Position numbers and translations under genes: made by a program. Of a DNA stretch of 64,000 nucleotides, positions 37,012 through 47,030 are shown one piece after another; within the stretch, counting starts at the first letter, position 1, and every line of letters starts with the position of its first letter. The notes below the pieces were generated by a model. It ran no database searches and was not told the DNA's origin. It was given only the letters and a program-made list of their open reading frames with translations. Source of the DNA: Lujinxingia litoralis (GTDB lineage: Bacteria; Myxococcota_A; Bradymonadia; Bradymonadales; Bradymonadaceae); the NCBI RefSeq assembly GCF_003260125.1, contig NZ_QHKO01000007.1, forward strand, positions 63,232 to 127,231, in the 5' to 3' direction.

Positions 37012-40000
37012 TTACTTGTTCCAGGCGTCCACCCGGCCGCAGAGCAGGCGAATGCCGCGCAGCTCCGTTAAGTGGGTACGGATGGCCGTATAGCCCACGG
37101 CCACCGTGCCCGCCTGGCAGGAGTCGTCCATCGGCCAGCTGCCCTGGTCATTGTAGGAGGGGACGATGGCGCTGGTGGTGTTGTGGATGGTGTTAATGGA
37201 GATGCCGGCCTCCTGCGGTGGGGTCTGACTCATGGGCAGGAGGTCTGCTTCCAGGGGAGCGCAGCGAACGCCCAGTTTACGAATACGGCTTCCCGGGTCG
37301 TAGCTGCCGACCAGCGAGCGCACCGCCTGACCATCCGGGCAGCGCAGCACCTCCCAGCCTTCGGCGACGCCGCAGGAGCCACTGTAGCTGCCGCGGTAGA
37401 TCTCTTTGTTTTCGGCCCGGGTGTGGCGCACCTGATAGGTGAAGGGATGCACGGTGTTGGTCTCTACCGAGGCGAAGTTGCGGCAGACCGCTTCCACGCC
37501 CCAGACGCCAACATGTCCGGAGGCGCAGCTAGTGTGAGGGCGGACGACGTTGACGTTAAAGCCCACCAGATACTGATGGGAGGGGCAGTGAAAGTCGTCC
37601 ATCTCCCCGGTGGTGATGCCGCGCCAGGGGGTGGGGTTGGCCAGATAGCTCCAGCCCATGTCCAGGGGGCAGCCCTCATCGGTGCGTCCATCGCTGTCGT
37701 TGTCCAGGCCGTCGCATTGTTCGTGTTGCCCGGGGTGGACATCGCGGCCCTGGTAGGTGTGCCCGGAGCTGATGACAGTGCGGGTGCACTGGCAGTCGAG
37801 GAGGTCGCCTCCCGTGCGGACCCAGGGCTCGTTGGTGGGGGGGGCGTTGCCCGGGGCGCTGTCGCAGAAGCGTGCCGAGGTGTTTCCGCCGTAGCCGTCG
37901 CCGTCGACGTCTCTGTAGTAGGGGGTGGTTTCGTGGGCCGGGGCGTTATGCACGTTGTTGTCGCAGTCGTCGTCGTGGGGCGTCTGGCAGGTTTCGGTGG
38001 CGCCGGGATTTACGCCGGAGTTGGCATCGTTGCAGTCGATGTTGCCCGCGCCGGTGTGAAGTGCCTGGCTGTAGCCCGTGGGCAGGGTGCGGCAGTAGGC
38101 GAGGGTGGTGTTGGGCGATGGCGAATAGCCGTCGCCGTCGCCATCACGGTAGGCCTGGCGGGCGTGGAGCCAGTCGTCCGGGGTTTCATCGGCCTCGGCC
38201 TTGCAGTTCATGTTGGTGCTGTTGGCGCAGTCTTCCCGGCGGCCCGGGTGAACGTCGGCGCGGGTATCGTCGCAGTCTCCGGGAACCTGTGCGTAGCCCT
38301 GGGGCGGGCTGCAGGCCTGGGTAGAGACGCCCTCGACGCCGTAGCCATCGCCGTCTTCGTCCCGGTACCACACGCCCAGGTCGGGGGAGCCCTCGTCGAC
38401 GGTGCCGTCGCAGTCATCGTCGATGCCGTTGCAGATCTCATCCACAGCAGCGTTACTCTGGGCGCAGGAGAGGGCGCCGGAGACACAGGCGTAGGTGCCC
38501 GCTTCACAGCGCCCCTGTAGGCCGGTGGAGCAGCTACCGCCGGTGTCGGTGAGCAGGTCATCGACGACCTGGTTGCAGTTGTTGTCCTTTCCGTCGCAGA
38601 TCTCCGGCGCGCCGGTGTAGGTCTGCGGGTTGGAGTCGTCGCAATCCAGGCTGTTGTTGACCAGGCCTGCGGGGACCGCCGCTGGCGAGCAGGCAAAGAA
38701 GGGCTGTGCCCGGGCATCGCCGTAGCCGTCGAGGTCGAGGTCGGGGAAGTAGAGGAGGGAGGGATCATCGACGGGCTGCTCGCAGCCGTTGTCCAGCAGA
38801 CCATCGCAGTCGGCAAAGGCCGCCGGATCGTCGCAGTGGGCGATGCAGCTTCCCGTGGCGCAGCTGGCTTGACCGTTGGGCACCGCTCCGGAGCAGGTGT
38901 CGCCGCAGGCCTGGCAGTGGTTATCGCCAAACTCCGGGCTGCCGATCTGCTCGGCCGAGTCGTCCAGACCGTTGCAGTTAAAGTCCTGGTCCGGGGCGCA
39001 GAACCGGGGGAAGGGGTGATCGGGCTCGTTGGCGCTGTAGAAGGCCGCCGGGTTGGTATCGTCGCAGTCCACCTCGGTCACCGGGTGGCTGGCCGGGCCG
39101 CAACGTCCGAGGCCGAAGCCGTCTTCGTCGTGGTCGATGCACGAGCCGCAGCTGCGGGCGGTGGGCACGCAGACGCGCGTGCCAGGCAGCAGGTTGCCCT
39201 GGTCGTCGAGTTCTTCGGCGCCGACGTCTTCGCAGGCAAAGCCCATCGGGCAGCCGCTCTCGTCTTCGCAGGGCGCCAGGCAGGTGCCCTGGCGCGTGCC
39301 GATGGCCGGGCGTTGCAGGCGCCAGTCGTAGCAGAGGGAGTCGCCGGCGCAGGGGTTCTGCTCGCCATCGCAGGCCTGGCAGAAGCCGCGGTCCACCCCG
39401 GCATCGAGCTGGAAGGGGGGGCGACAGATCGCCCCGAAGGGCACGTTGGCGGTCAGCTCCGCCGGGTTGAGTTGATCGGCAAAGGGCAGGGCCGGACGAG
39501 CTCCGGGAGGCGGGTAGGGCGACTCCCCGACAACCACCACCTGACAGCTGTAGGGTTCGTGATCGGCGAGCTCACCATTGACGCTGAGCTCGTCGCAGGC
39601 GCTGTCGGCGTTGGTGCAGACCTCGGTGCAGATGCCCTGGTCGGGGTCCAGCGCAAAGAGCTCGGCCACGCTGACGTGGGTTCCCAGGAGCGGGTCGGCG
39701 CGGTTGAGGGCGATGTCTTTGACGCAGGTGCCCAGGCCCACCGGGCAGTCGGCATCGGTGGTGCACAGGCGGTAGTCGGCCAGGGTGCGGCCGAAGTCTT
39801 CCGGGGGCTCATCGGCGTCTGCATCGGGGTCGGCGTCGGGTAGGCCGCTGTCGGCGTCGGCATCCGGGCCGGCATCGAGGTCGGCGTCGGGTTGATCGGC
39901 ATCGGCGTCGGGTTGACCGGCATCGGCATCTGAGATGTCGGTGTCGCCGGCGTCGAGTCCCGGGGTGGGGGTATGAGAGGTCGGGGTGTCATCGGAGCCG

Positions 40001-40068
40001 CAGGCGCTGAGCCCCCCCAGGCTCAGCATCGCAGCCATTCCCCAAAGAATCGCTTTAGGAGGTCTCAT
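37012..40068 (-). CDS. MopE-like lipoprotein with many D-x-D-x-D-G-x-G motifs
   Basis: 1,018 residues from the ATG at 40,068, which overlaps the upstream stop as ATGA. Lipobox LSAC. After an Asp/Ala-rich linker comes a Cys-rich domain (CGDSLCYDW, CEDESGCPMGFACEDVG-like). Next is a long tract of MopE-type units: CDDTNPxxxP.ExCDGxDNxC ... YxDxDxDGYG, each with a calcium-type DxDxDG loop. The C-terminal 200 residues differ: WSYLANPTPWRGITTGEMDD and GVRCAPLEAD. MopE proteins bind copper or calcium at the surface. Cotranscribed with the 1,450-residue lipoprotein upstream. Confidence 0.85.
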   Translation of the reverse strand: MRPPKAILWGMAAMLSLGGLSACGSDDTPTSHTPTPGLDAGDTDISDADAGQPDADADQPDADLDAGPDADADSGLPDADPDADADEPPEDFGRTLADYRLCTTDADCPVGLGTCVKDIALNRADPLLGTHVSVAELFALDPDQGICTEVCTNADSACDELSVNGELADHEPYSCQVVVVGESPYPPPGARPALPFADQLNPAELTANVPFGAICRPPFQLDAGVDRGFCQACDGEQNPCAGDSLCYDWRLQRPAIGTRQGTCLAPCEDESGCPMGFACEDVGAEELDDQGNLLPGTRVCVPTARSCGSCIDHDEDGFGLGRCGPASHPVTEVDCDDTNPAAFYSANEPDHPFPRFCAPDQDFNCNGLDDSAEQIGSPEFGDNHCQACGDTCSGAVPNGQASCATGSCIAHCDDPAAFADCDGLLDNGCEQPVDDPSLLYFPDLDLDGYGDARAQPFFACSPAAVPAGLVNNSLDCDDSNPQTYTGAPEICDGKDNNCNQVVDDLLTDTGGSCSTGLQGRCEAGTYACVSGALSCAQSNAAVDEICNGIDDDCDGTVDEGSPDLGVWYRDEDGDGYGVEGVSTQACSPPQGYAQVPGDCDDTRADVHPGRREDCANSTNMNCKAEADETPDDWLHARQAYRDGDGDGYSPSPNTTLAYCRTLPTGYSQALHTGAGNIDCNDANSGVNPGATETCQTPHDDDCDNNVHNAPAHETTPYYRDVDGDGYGGNTSARFCDSAPGNAPPTNEPWVRTGGDLLDCQCTRTVISSGHTYQGRDVHPGQHEQCDGLDNDSDGRTDEGCPLDMGWSYLANPTPWRGITTGEMDDFHCPSHQYLVGFNVNVVRPHTSCASGHVGVWGVEAVCRNFASVETNTVHPFTYQVRHTRAENKEIYRGSYSGSCGVAEGWEVLRCPDGQAVRSLVGSYDPGSRIRKLGVRCAPLEADLLPMSQTPPQEAGISINTIHNTTSAIVPSYNDQGSWPMDDSCQAGTVAVGYTAIRTHLTELRGIRLLCGRVDAWNK

Positions 40069-43000
40069 TGGCATTGTCCTTGCGGAAAGACGTCCTGGTA
40101 GGTGTAGGCCACGCGCAGGCGGATATCTTCGAGCTTCGACCAGTCCAGCCCGGCGTTTTCGCCGGCGGTGGTGTCGATGAGCACGGTGTACTGCGAGGCC
40201 AGGGGCAGGCCGTTGAGCGTGGTGTTGGAGCCCTCCTGAAGGAAGGTGTTGATGCCGGCCACCGGGCTGATCGAGCGGCCCATGGAGCGCAGGTAGGTCG
40301 TGGCACCAAAGGAGGTTGTGCCCTCGCCAAACTGGTCGACGTAGCTGTCGATGCCGGGCTGGCAGCTGCGCAGGGTCCCGGTGCCGTCGTAGAGCACGCT
40401 GACGGTGGGGCGAGCCTGGCCCAGGTCCCCGACGAGCTGCAGGTCGACGGAGCTGAGTTTGGCGTTGCAGGTGGCGCCCAGGTTGGCGAAGTCGCTCAGG
40501 TTCACATAGAAGCTTGCCGCCAGGATGTCGTTGGCGCGGTTGAGGAGATCGCCCACGTTTTCGTCGGAGGTGTAGCGCACGCGTTTGTTGACCGGCACAA
40601 AGCCGTCCTGCATCAGCTGGCGCAGAACCTCCGAGGGGGTGAAGGTGCTGCCGTCGAGGTCGCTCTGAGCGAAGTTCAGGCCCAGCAGATCGTCGCGCAG
40701 CGAGAGTTCAGCGGTGAAGGCGTTGGTGGCGCCGCCGCAGGCGTTTTGCAGGCGGAGCATCTCGTCGGCGATCGCGCGCAGCTGGGTGGGGTTGCGGGCC
40801 AGCAGGATCTGGATGCGCTGGTCCATAAAGGGGCGCACCGCGTAGTACTCCAGGGCCACCAGCCAGTTCATCAGGCTGTCTTTGGCCTGCTCCAGGGCGT
40901 TTTCGGCGCTGAGAATACGGCTGGAGCGCGAGAAGACCGCCGAGGGGGAGCCCACGATCAGGTTGACGTGCTCGCGCTGTACAAGCAGCTCCTGAAGTTT
41001 GGACTCCAAAAGCTGGGCGCGCTGGGCGATTTGCCCGTACTCCATCTGGCGTTGCACGCTCTGGAGTTCGGCCCGGGCTTTGCGAAGGTTCAGCCCGGCG
41101 GCGCGAAGGAGTTCTTCGACGATGGCGTCGCGTCGGTCCTGAAGGAGTTGCACATCCTCCAGGCGCGCCTTGTCGTGGGCGATATCCAGGCGCGCCATCT
41201 CCAGGGCTTCGGCAATGGTCTCGCGCTCCAGCGCGCCGAGATGCCGGGCGTTGAGGGCGCTCTGGTGCAGTTCGTCGAGCTCTTGCTCGTACTCCAGGGT
41301 GCTCAAATCGGCGGCTTCCTGAAGTTCGGTGAGTTCGATCTCGTTGTAGCGTTGGGCTTCGCTGGCGGCGAATGCCACGCTTTCGCTGGCCGCCTCAAGT
41401 CCGAATTGCGCGGTGCGCAGCACAGAGAATCCGATGAGATGCGTTACGTTAAAGGCGGTACGGACGGTGGCGGAGGCAAACGACCCGGGATCGTCGGCGT
41501 CATCGGGGATGGCAGTGTTGACGTTTTCTCGGATCAGCTTGGAGATATCCAGCGTGGTGTCGATGGCGTTGGCTCCTTGTCCCAGCTGCATGGCCAAAAA
41601 CTCCTGATCGAGCTCGGCTGTGGCGTTAGCAATGCGCATCTCGTTCCACTTTTTGAAGTCCGCGGCGGTACCTTCGTAGAAGGTCTTTTTTGCTTGCTGA
41701 CGCTCTTTCAGCGTGCCGGCGATCTTCGCGATAGTGGTGTCGCGGTGTGCCTGGAGCTCTGCGAATTTCTCTTCAAGAAGTGCCACTTCCTGGATGCGGA
41801 GCAGGTCGCGTTCGGCGAGGTTTTGGGCCAGGGCGTCGGTGGCAGCGCTCTGAGCCAGAGCTCGTTGGATGAGTTCCTCTTTGTCCTGGGCGGCGATCTT
41901 TACGTTTCGGGCGCCTTCGAGCACGCTGAGCAGTGCGGCGCTGGCCTCGCTGGTGGCGAGGTCAGTGATGGGGAAGTCCTCGTCGAACTCGCCATTTTGG
42001 GTGATGGCAAAGCCGCACTCCCCGAACTCTACGCGGACCTCGCATCCCGGGGTGTTGAAGGCGTCTCCCAGGTCGCAGCCCAGGGGCAGGCCGCAGAGGT
42101 TGACGAGCTCGTCTTTGAGGTCGTCGATCTCGTTGTTGAGGCGGTTTCGCAGCTCGGCTTCGCTGAGCGCTTCGGCCTGGTCGCGGGCGATGACTTCGCT
42201 GACCTGAATGTCGGCGCGCTCGACGGCGTTCTCGGCCTCGGTGCGCAGGGTGCCCAGGAGCGTGATGTTGGAGACGGTGGGGTCGAGCGAGGTGGAGACG
42301 ACGACCTCGCCATCGCGGGCGTAGATCAGCTCGCTGAACTCGGCGTTCAGGCGCTGGATCTCTCGTTGCAGGCCGGAGAAGCCGGCGCCGATGCTGGATG
42401 ACAAGAATCCCTGATCGCCGGCGCGGTTGAGGTTCTTGAGCACGCCGGCGGCCAGGTAGAGGTCGCGCGCCCGGGAGGCGACGTAGTCGGTTTTGGCGCG
42501 GCGGTCGGCTGGGTTGCTGGCGACCACGTCCCAGCGACGGGCGGCGATCGTCAGCGACTCCATCGCCGTGCGGAAGTTCTGATTGATCTCCAACAAGAGC
42601 TCGCCGCGGGCGTCCACGGTGGCCTGGCCCAGGGGCTGGCGGGCCAGGGTGGAGAGGCCGGCGGTGTCGAACTGGGCGCTGAGCACCTCAAAGTGCACGT
42701 CGAGCACCGAGCTCTGCCACTCATCGAGGAGGTTCTCGTTGAGGCTGCGCACCGCGTTGGTGACGATGGCCGGGTAGTTGGTGGCGCTGAGCCACTCCAG
42801 GCGCGTCTCGGTGTCGGCGCTGAGCGAGCCGAATTGCTGACCGAGGAACTGCTCGCGGGAGGTCTGCAGGTACCAGCCCGAGAGCTCGTTGACGTAGGTG
42901 GAGTCGGTCTGCTGGGTGCGGTAGGCGCTGGCCACCAGCGAACGCCCACAGACCACCTGGTCAGAGGGGCGGCAGAGGCCCTGGTCGCCGCGGGCGCAGC

Positions 43001-44417
43001 GCTCCATGAACTCGGCAAAGGAGCCTTCGCCCACGCCGTTGATGTAGTCCTCGATCTGGGTGGCGGTGGTCTCCCCGCTCAGGGCGTCGGCGGAGACGGC
43101 GATGGCGCAGGCGGCCTGGGCATCGGGAGAGGCGTTTTGAAAGGCTTCCACCGAGGTGATGTCGGCGCAGTCGAAGACTTCCTGGTCGATCTCGGCGACT
43201 GCTGCGAAGTCGGCGCTCTGGCAGGCGTCGAGCGTCGGGGCGGGCAGCGGCTGTGGGGAGGCCTGGGGGATGGCCGCGTCTGGATCGATTGCGTCGCGGG
43301 TGAGCCCGTCACCGGTGCGGGTGGCGTAGAGGGCACCGGTAAAGGTCACGTCGGCCAGCGAGATGACGCCCTCGTTGCTGCGCGCCTCGTAGATGCCGGC
43401 AAAACCGTCGCGCATCTGACCCGTGAGCTGGCCATCGCTGTCGAGGTTGATCTCAAAGCGCATCTGGCGAGCGACCTGCTGCTCCGGGGCACGAATCACC
43501 GGGCTGTCGCTCAAATCGAAGTTCGCGTCGAAGGTGGCCACCCAGCTCTGGGTGAAGTCGTCGTAGTGCAGTTCGGCGGCCATGGTCTCGGGGAGCCCCG
43601 GGCCGCGGGCCGGGCTGAAGATCGCCGCGTCGTCGATGGCCAGGACCAGGAAGGCCTGCTCGGCGCTGCTCAGCGAGCTGTCCCGGGGCACGGTGACGAT
43701 GTCGGCGCTAAAGGGGAGCCCGCCGGCGCCAAAGGTCTCGATCTGGACGACGCCCTCGTAGTGGCCTCCGGCCAGGCGCTCGGGGAAGAGGCCCAGGGTG
43801 AAGCTGCCCACCGCCGAGATGATCTCGACGCGCACCGCCTGCGGATCGGCGCTCTGGGGGTTGGCCAGGCCGGTCGGGAGCTCGAAGCTGACCTGATTGC
43901 CGGCGGCCTGCATCTGCAGGACCTGCGGCTCGGCGTCGGGCTCATCGCTGCGTCGGGCGATGTAGGCCACGCCGCTGGCCGGGGCCTGATCGTTGAGCTC
44001 CAGGGTGAGGGTGACGCTCTGCTGCCCCGGGGAGATGTAGTGCTGGGTGGGCAGCAGGCCGCGAAAGTTCAGGCCCGGCAGCACCGAGGGGGTCTCTTCG
44101 CCCAGGGCCTGTCGGCCGGGCACGCTGGCCACCACGCAGCGCCCGCGCTCATTGCAGCTCAGGCCCGAGTCGCAGGCCCGGGTCTCGGAGCACTGGCTGG
44201 CACAGATGCCCTGAAAGCAATAGCTCCCGGCGGCACAGTCCAGATCCAGGGTGCAGGCGTTCTGGGAATTTACGGCCAGGGGTTCGTCGTCCAGCTCCAC
44301 CGGGATGTTGGGATCGGGGAAGGTCTGAGCGGGGTCATCGGCGGGGTCGCCGCCGCAGGCCATCCAAGAGGTGGCCAGGGCCAAAATCGCGAGACGTGGA
44401 CGAGGGTAGGGCTTCAA
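40065..44417 (-). CDS. Giant coiled-coil surface lipoprotein, TcA-like C-terminus
   Basis: 1,450 residues. Short signal ending WMACGG, with Cys modules at about 55-95. A beta-rich domain follows to about 400. From about 480 to 1,200 the protein is largely helical with long heptad-like stretches (LEEKFAELQAHRDTTIAKIA, ARLEDVQLLQDRRDAIVEEL). The last 250 residues are again beta-rich. The extreme end (LNGLPLASQYTVLIDTTA ... LEDIRLRVAYTYQD) recalls the end of insecticidal TcA/TcdA subunits, where a similar LxDIxLxxxY segment occurs; this is weak similarity. Probably a surface toxin-like or adhesive stalk. Flanked by two LuxR-type genes. Confidence 0.75.
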   Translation of the reverse strand: MKPYPRPRLAILALATSWMACGGDPADDPAQTFPDPNIPVELDDEPLAVNSQNACTLDLDCAAGSYCFQGICASQCSETRACDSGLSCNERGRCVVASVPGRQALGEETPSVLPGLNFRGLLPTQHYISPGQQSVTLTLELNDQAPASGVAYIARRSDEPDAEPQVLQMQAAGNQVSFELPTGLANPQSADPQAVRVEIISAVGSFTLGLFPERLAGGHYEGVVQIETFGAGGLPFSADIVTVPRDSSLSSAEQAFLVLAIDDAAIFSPARGPGLPETMAAELHYDDFTQSWVATFDANFDLSDSPVIRAPEQQVARQMRFEINLDSDGQLTGQMRDGFAGIYEARSNEGVISLADVTFTGALYATRTGDGLTRDAIDPDAAIPQASPQPLPAPTLDACQSADFAAVAEIDQEVFDCADITSVEAFQNASPDAQAACAIAVSADALSGETTATQIEDYINGVGEGSFAEFMERCARGDQGLCRPSDQVVCGRSLVASAYRTQQTDSTYVNELSGWYLQTSREQFLGQQFGSLSADTETRLEWLSATNYPAIVTNAVRSLNENLLDEWQSSVLDVHFEVLSAQFDTAGLSTLARQPLGQATVDARGELLLEINQNFRTAMESLTIAARRWDVVASNPADRRAKTDYVASRARDLYLAAGVLKNLNRAGDQGFLSSSIGAGFSGLQREIQRLNAEFSELIYARDGEVVVSTSLDPTVSNITLLGTLRTEAENAVERADIQVSEVIARDQAEALSEAELRNRLNNEIDDLKDELVNLCGLPLGCDLGDAFNTPGCEVRVEFGECGFAITQNGEFDEDFPITDLATSEASAALLSVLEGARNVKIAAQDKEELIQRALAQSAATDALAQNLAERDLLRIQEVALLEEKFAELQAHRDTTIAKIAGTLKERQQAKKTFYEGTAADFKKWNEMRIANATAELDQEFLAMQLGQGANAIDTTLDISKLIRENVNTAIPDDADDPGSFASATVRTAFNVTHLIGFSVLRTAQFGLEAASESVAFAASEAQRYNEIELTELQEAADLSTLEYEQELDELHQSALNARHLGALERETIAEALEMARLDIAHDKARLEDVQLLQDRRDAIVEELLRAAGLNLRKARAELQSVQRQMEYGQIAQRAQLLESKLQELLVQREHVNLIVGSPSAVFSRSSRILSAENALEQAKDSLMNWLVALEYYAVRPFMDQRIQILLARNPTQLRAIADEMLRLQNACGGATNAFTAELSLRDDLLGLNFAQSDLDGSTFTPSEVLRQLMQDGFVPVNKRVRYTSDENVGDLLNRANDILAASFYVNLSDFANLGATCNAKLSSVDLQLVGDLGQARPTVSVLYDGTGTLRSCQPGIDSYVDQFGEGTTSFGATTYLRSMGRSISPVAGINTFLQEGSNTTLNGLPLASQYTVLIDTTAGENAGLDWSKLEDIRLRVAYTYQDVFPQGQCQ

Positions 44418-44800
44418 GAGGGGCCTCCGAATCTGCAGGTGTGATGAGGTGGGTTGCAGACGGGAGACTAGTGAGACTGCCGGGGGCTACAATTGACGCA
44501 TCGAGGGTTGGAAATGATGTGTTACTGATCAGTAACGTGGGGAGTTGTTGCGAGCGGGTGGCAGACGAAGACGCCAGAGGGCGCGGCCCCCTGAAAGAGG
44601 GGGATGGCCTTTGAGCATGGCTGTCTGCCGAAAGGGGAGGTCGTAGGCGGGGGCGAAGCCTTACCCCGGCGCGCTTCAAGGCGCGGGGGGCTCACCAGAA
44701 GGTGGGATGATCAACGTCTGACGAGGTTCTTCGTCAGGCGAGGTCGCCAGGTGGGGGGATGAGGAGCGTCGCCGACGTCCGAGTCGTCCCGGTGCGCTTG
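44418..44800. other. Intergenic region with GC hairpins
   Basis: No gene. About 44,664-44,692 a GC stem (ccccggcgcgctt / aaggcgcggggg, imperfect) lies downstream of the leftward LuxR-type gene and may terminate it. A second small hairpin (ctgacgaa / ttcgtcag) is at about 44,716-44,737. The promoter for the giant lipoprotein operon should be near 44,440-44,560, where the sequence is AT-richer (aatgatgtgttactgatcag). Confidence 0.45.
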
Positions 44801-45685
44801 TCAGGCCGGCGTCGACGTCTGTGTACTTTCGGCGCTGCGCAGGCCTTCGACGTTCGCCAGGCGGTGATCCAGGTCAAAGGGCATCATCGCTTCGAAGAGT
44901 TGCCCGGCGATGAGCCACTCGCTGATGAGCTGGGCGCGGCTGTTGATGCCCAGCTTCTGGTAGACGCGCGCGACGTACTGATGGGCCGAGCGGGGGGTGA
45001 GCCCCATGACCTCGGCGATCTCGCTTTCGGTGAGCGCGTCGAGCAAGAGCTCGTGGCATTCGCGCTCGCGTGGGGTCAGCGGGTTCTGGTGGGGGAGCAG
45101 CCCGTGGCTGATGAGGATGCGCATCAGGTAGGGGCCACAGCGCTCGAAGAAGCGTGCGAGCTGGGCGCGATCTTCTTCGACGAATTCAGGTGCACCCAGC
45201 GGGCGATCGACGCCGATAATGACCTCGACGGTATCCCCCAGGGGCAGCCCGCCCAGCATCCGGTCCCCGGAGCCCAGCAGTGCCATCAACTCGCCGGTGG
45301 GGGTCTCCTCCCAGCGTCGTTCGCCGATGAGTTCAGGGCGCAGGAGCACCCGGAGCCGCCCGGCCGAGCGGGCGATGGCTACCGAGGAGGGAAGTTCATT
45401 GATGGGACTGCGCCGGCGCATCAGCTCACCGATGAGCTTCTGATACTCTGGAGACGCTGGCGGGCTGTAGCGATGGATCGGGGTCCAGCCCTGAATCGGC
45501 TCGTTTTGAAGGTTGCGGGGCAGCACCCGGTTGCGGGTCATCAGCAACACAAAGGCGCGGTGCCCGCCGGTGGCGCGTGCGGCCTGGTGGGCCAGGCACT
45601 CGGCGATGAGGTTGGGGTGGTGTTGAGGGGCTCTGGCGAGCGCGCTGAGCGCGTCGCAGAGGCGTTGCCAGCGATCGGGGTGCAT
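44801..45685 (-). CDS. LuxR-type transcription regulator with novel N-terminal domain (paralogue 2)
   Basis: 294 residues from the ATG at 45,685; the longer form would start at a TTG at 45,700. The C-terminal LuxR HTH reads LTPRERECHELLLDALTESE, then IAEVMGLTPRSAHQYVARV and YQKLGINSRAQL. The N-terminal domain matches paralogue 1 (AFVLLMTRNRVLPRNL, GWTPIHRYS), with no known signal receiver. It stands upstream of the lipoprotein operon in the same direction, separated by about 380 bases. Confidence 0.85.
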   Translation of the reverse strand: MHPDRWQRLCDALSALARAPQHHPNLIAECLAHQAARATGGHRAFVLLMTRNRVLPRNLQNEPIQGWTPIHRYSPPASPEYQKLIGELMRRRSPINELPSSVAIARSAGRLRVLLRPELIGERRWEETPTGELMALLGSGDRMLGGLPLGDTVEVIIGVDRPLGAPEFVEEDRAQLARFFERCGPYLMRILISHGLLPHQNPLTPRERECHELLLDALTESEIAEVMGLTPRSAHQYVARVYQKLGINSRAQLISEWLIAGQLFEAMMPFDLDHRLANVEGLRSAESTQTSTPA

Positions 45686-45874
45686 GAGGGCTCGGAGCAA
45701 AACATCGTGCCCGGGGCGCCCGGAGCGATTCCAGAGATCGCAAGAGGCGCCGCGCGTGGCGAGTAGGGCTCCAATCCTCGGCGGGGGCTCTGGAGGATGT
45801 CAAGGGGGGAGGTTCCTGCGGGCTTGGGGCCCGGGCGTATGTGGCCGGGGGAGAGGCCCGCAGCCCGCAGGGGG

Positions 45875-46927
<1,053 letters not shown>

Positions 46928-47030
46928 CGGAGAGCTCTCAGGGGCAGGGGGACGTGAAAGCACAGGCCACAAAGGGCACGAAAGCGCCGGGAAGTCTGGT
47001 GAGGGCCGGGCGTCCGGGAGCGCCGGCCGC

